Of a stretch of 32,203 nt of DNA, positions 31,959-32,203 are shown piece by piece. The DNA is taken from the NCBI GenBank assembly GCA_029260535.1, contig JAJDDA010000042.1, forward strand, positions 1-32,203, given 5' to 3'. Under the pieces are notes generated by a model. The model did no database searches. It was given only the letters and a program-made list of their open reading frames with translations, and was not told where the DNA came from. The translations under genes were made by a program, and so were the position numbers. Position 1 is the stretch's first letter, and each line of letters begins with the position of its first letter. Source of the DNA: Phycisphaerales bacterium (lineage in GTDB: Bacteria > Planctomycetota > Phycisphaerae > Phycisphaerales > UBA1924).

Positions 31959-32203
31959 AGCGATCAACCATGATCCATGTCATCAGCGGTTTCATCGTCG
32001 TCTCGGCATCAGGCGCATGGCTTGCAACAGGACGCGAGGGCTACACCAGATGGCCCAACGCGAAACTGGCGCAATCTGATGCGCCGGCGGCGGAAATCGA
32101 GGACGACCTCTTCGCGGATATCGGCTTCGAGACAAACGATGAGAGCACGGCGGATGTGAACTTCCAAAGCCGGTTCGCGCTCGGATTGGCGCCGGGAGGA
32201 ATA
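31955..32203 (+). CDS. Unknown exported or membrane-anchored protein (3' end outside window)
   Basis: This frame is open for 83 codons up to the window end. The start ATG overlaps the previous stop (ATGA) and has a perfect AGGAGG eight bases upstream. The N-terminus MKRSTMIHVISGFIVVSASG is a short basic region followed by a hydrophobic segment, so it is exported or membrane-anchored. The next part contains a GREGYTRWPNAKL stretch, then an acidic, helix-prone region (about 43-70). I do not recognise a family. It belongs to the polyketide operon by overlap; its role is unknown. Confidence 0.7.
   Translation, partial: MKRSTMIHVISGFIVVSASGAWLATGREGYTRWPNAKLAQSDAPAAEIEDDLFADIGFETNDESTADVNFQSRFALGLAPGGI

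Overview
The window looks like chromosomal DNA of a GC-rich, free-living, flagellated bacterium, most likely a planctomycete close to Phycisphaerae. That placement is an inference from overall gene style (giant lipoprotein TPR protein, DUF503/RbfA/IF2 order, unusual hypothetical proteins, weak Shine-Dalgarno sites) and was not tested by phylogeny. No phage, insertion sequence, integrase or CRISPR array is visible.

Region 1 (1-10740, minus strand) is a transcription/translation operon read right to left: a long structured leader with a candidate promoter and an attenuator-like terminator, then nusA, infB (TTG start), a DUF503/YlxP gene, rbfA, a helix-hairpin-helix (endonuclease III-like) gene with a histone H1-like tail, a 1210-residue TPR lipoprotein, and a YebC-family regulator cut by the window edge. 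The last five genes are tightly packed, with ATGA and GTGA stop/start overlaps at two junctions.

Region 2 (10778-14260) holds fliM (flagellar switch, minus) head-to-head with a DsbD/ScsB-type transmembrane thiol reductase (plus), then a tRNA-Gly(GCC) with a good promoter and a strong intrinsic terminator.

Region 3 (14260-24250) is more accessory: a small unknown gene, a GSGR/zinc-ribbon protein, a CorA-type metal transporter converging on a large MscK-like mechanosensitive channel (both apparently leaderless, with TAGAAT exactly six bases before ATG), a kinase-fold protein, and a RimB-like protease / RimK-like ligase / M14 deacylase operon. The RimK-like ligase carries a C-terminal RCK_C (TrkA-C) domain, suggesting ligand-controlled protein glutamylation. 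The region ends with a decayed second copy of the tRNA-Gly gene whose terminator is still intact.

Region 4 (24249-32203) is the most interesting. A two-component system (a histidine kinase and a RegA-type response regulator with a Fis-like helix-turn-helix and no AAA+ domain) is divergent from an operon encoding a DHA2 exporter, a type III polyketide synthase, a UbiE-like methyltransferase, an FAD aromatic hydroxylase, a LEA14-like lipoprotein and a further exported or anchored protein cut by the window end. The enzyme set parallels srsABC phenolic-lipid/quinone pathways. Two matching TGCAA-N3-TTGCA dyads 60 bp apart lie in the divergent intergenic region and are good candidates for the regulator's operators.
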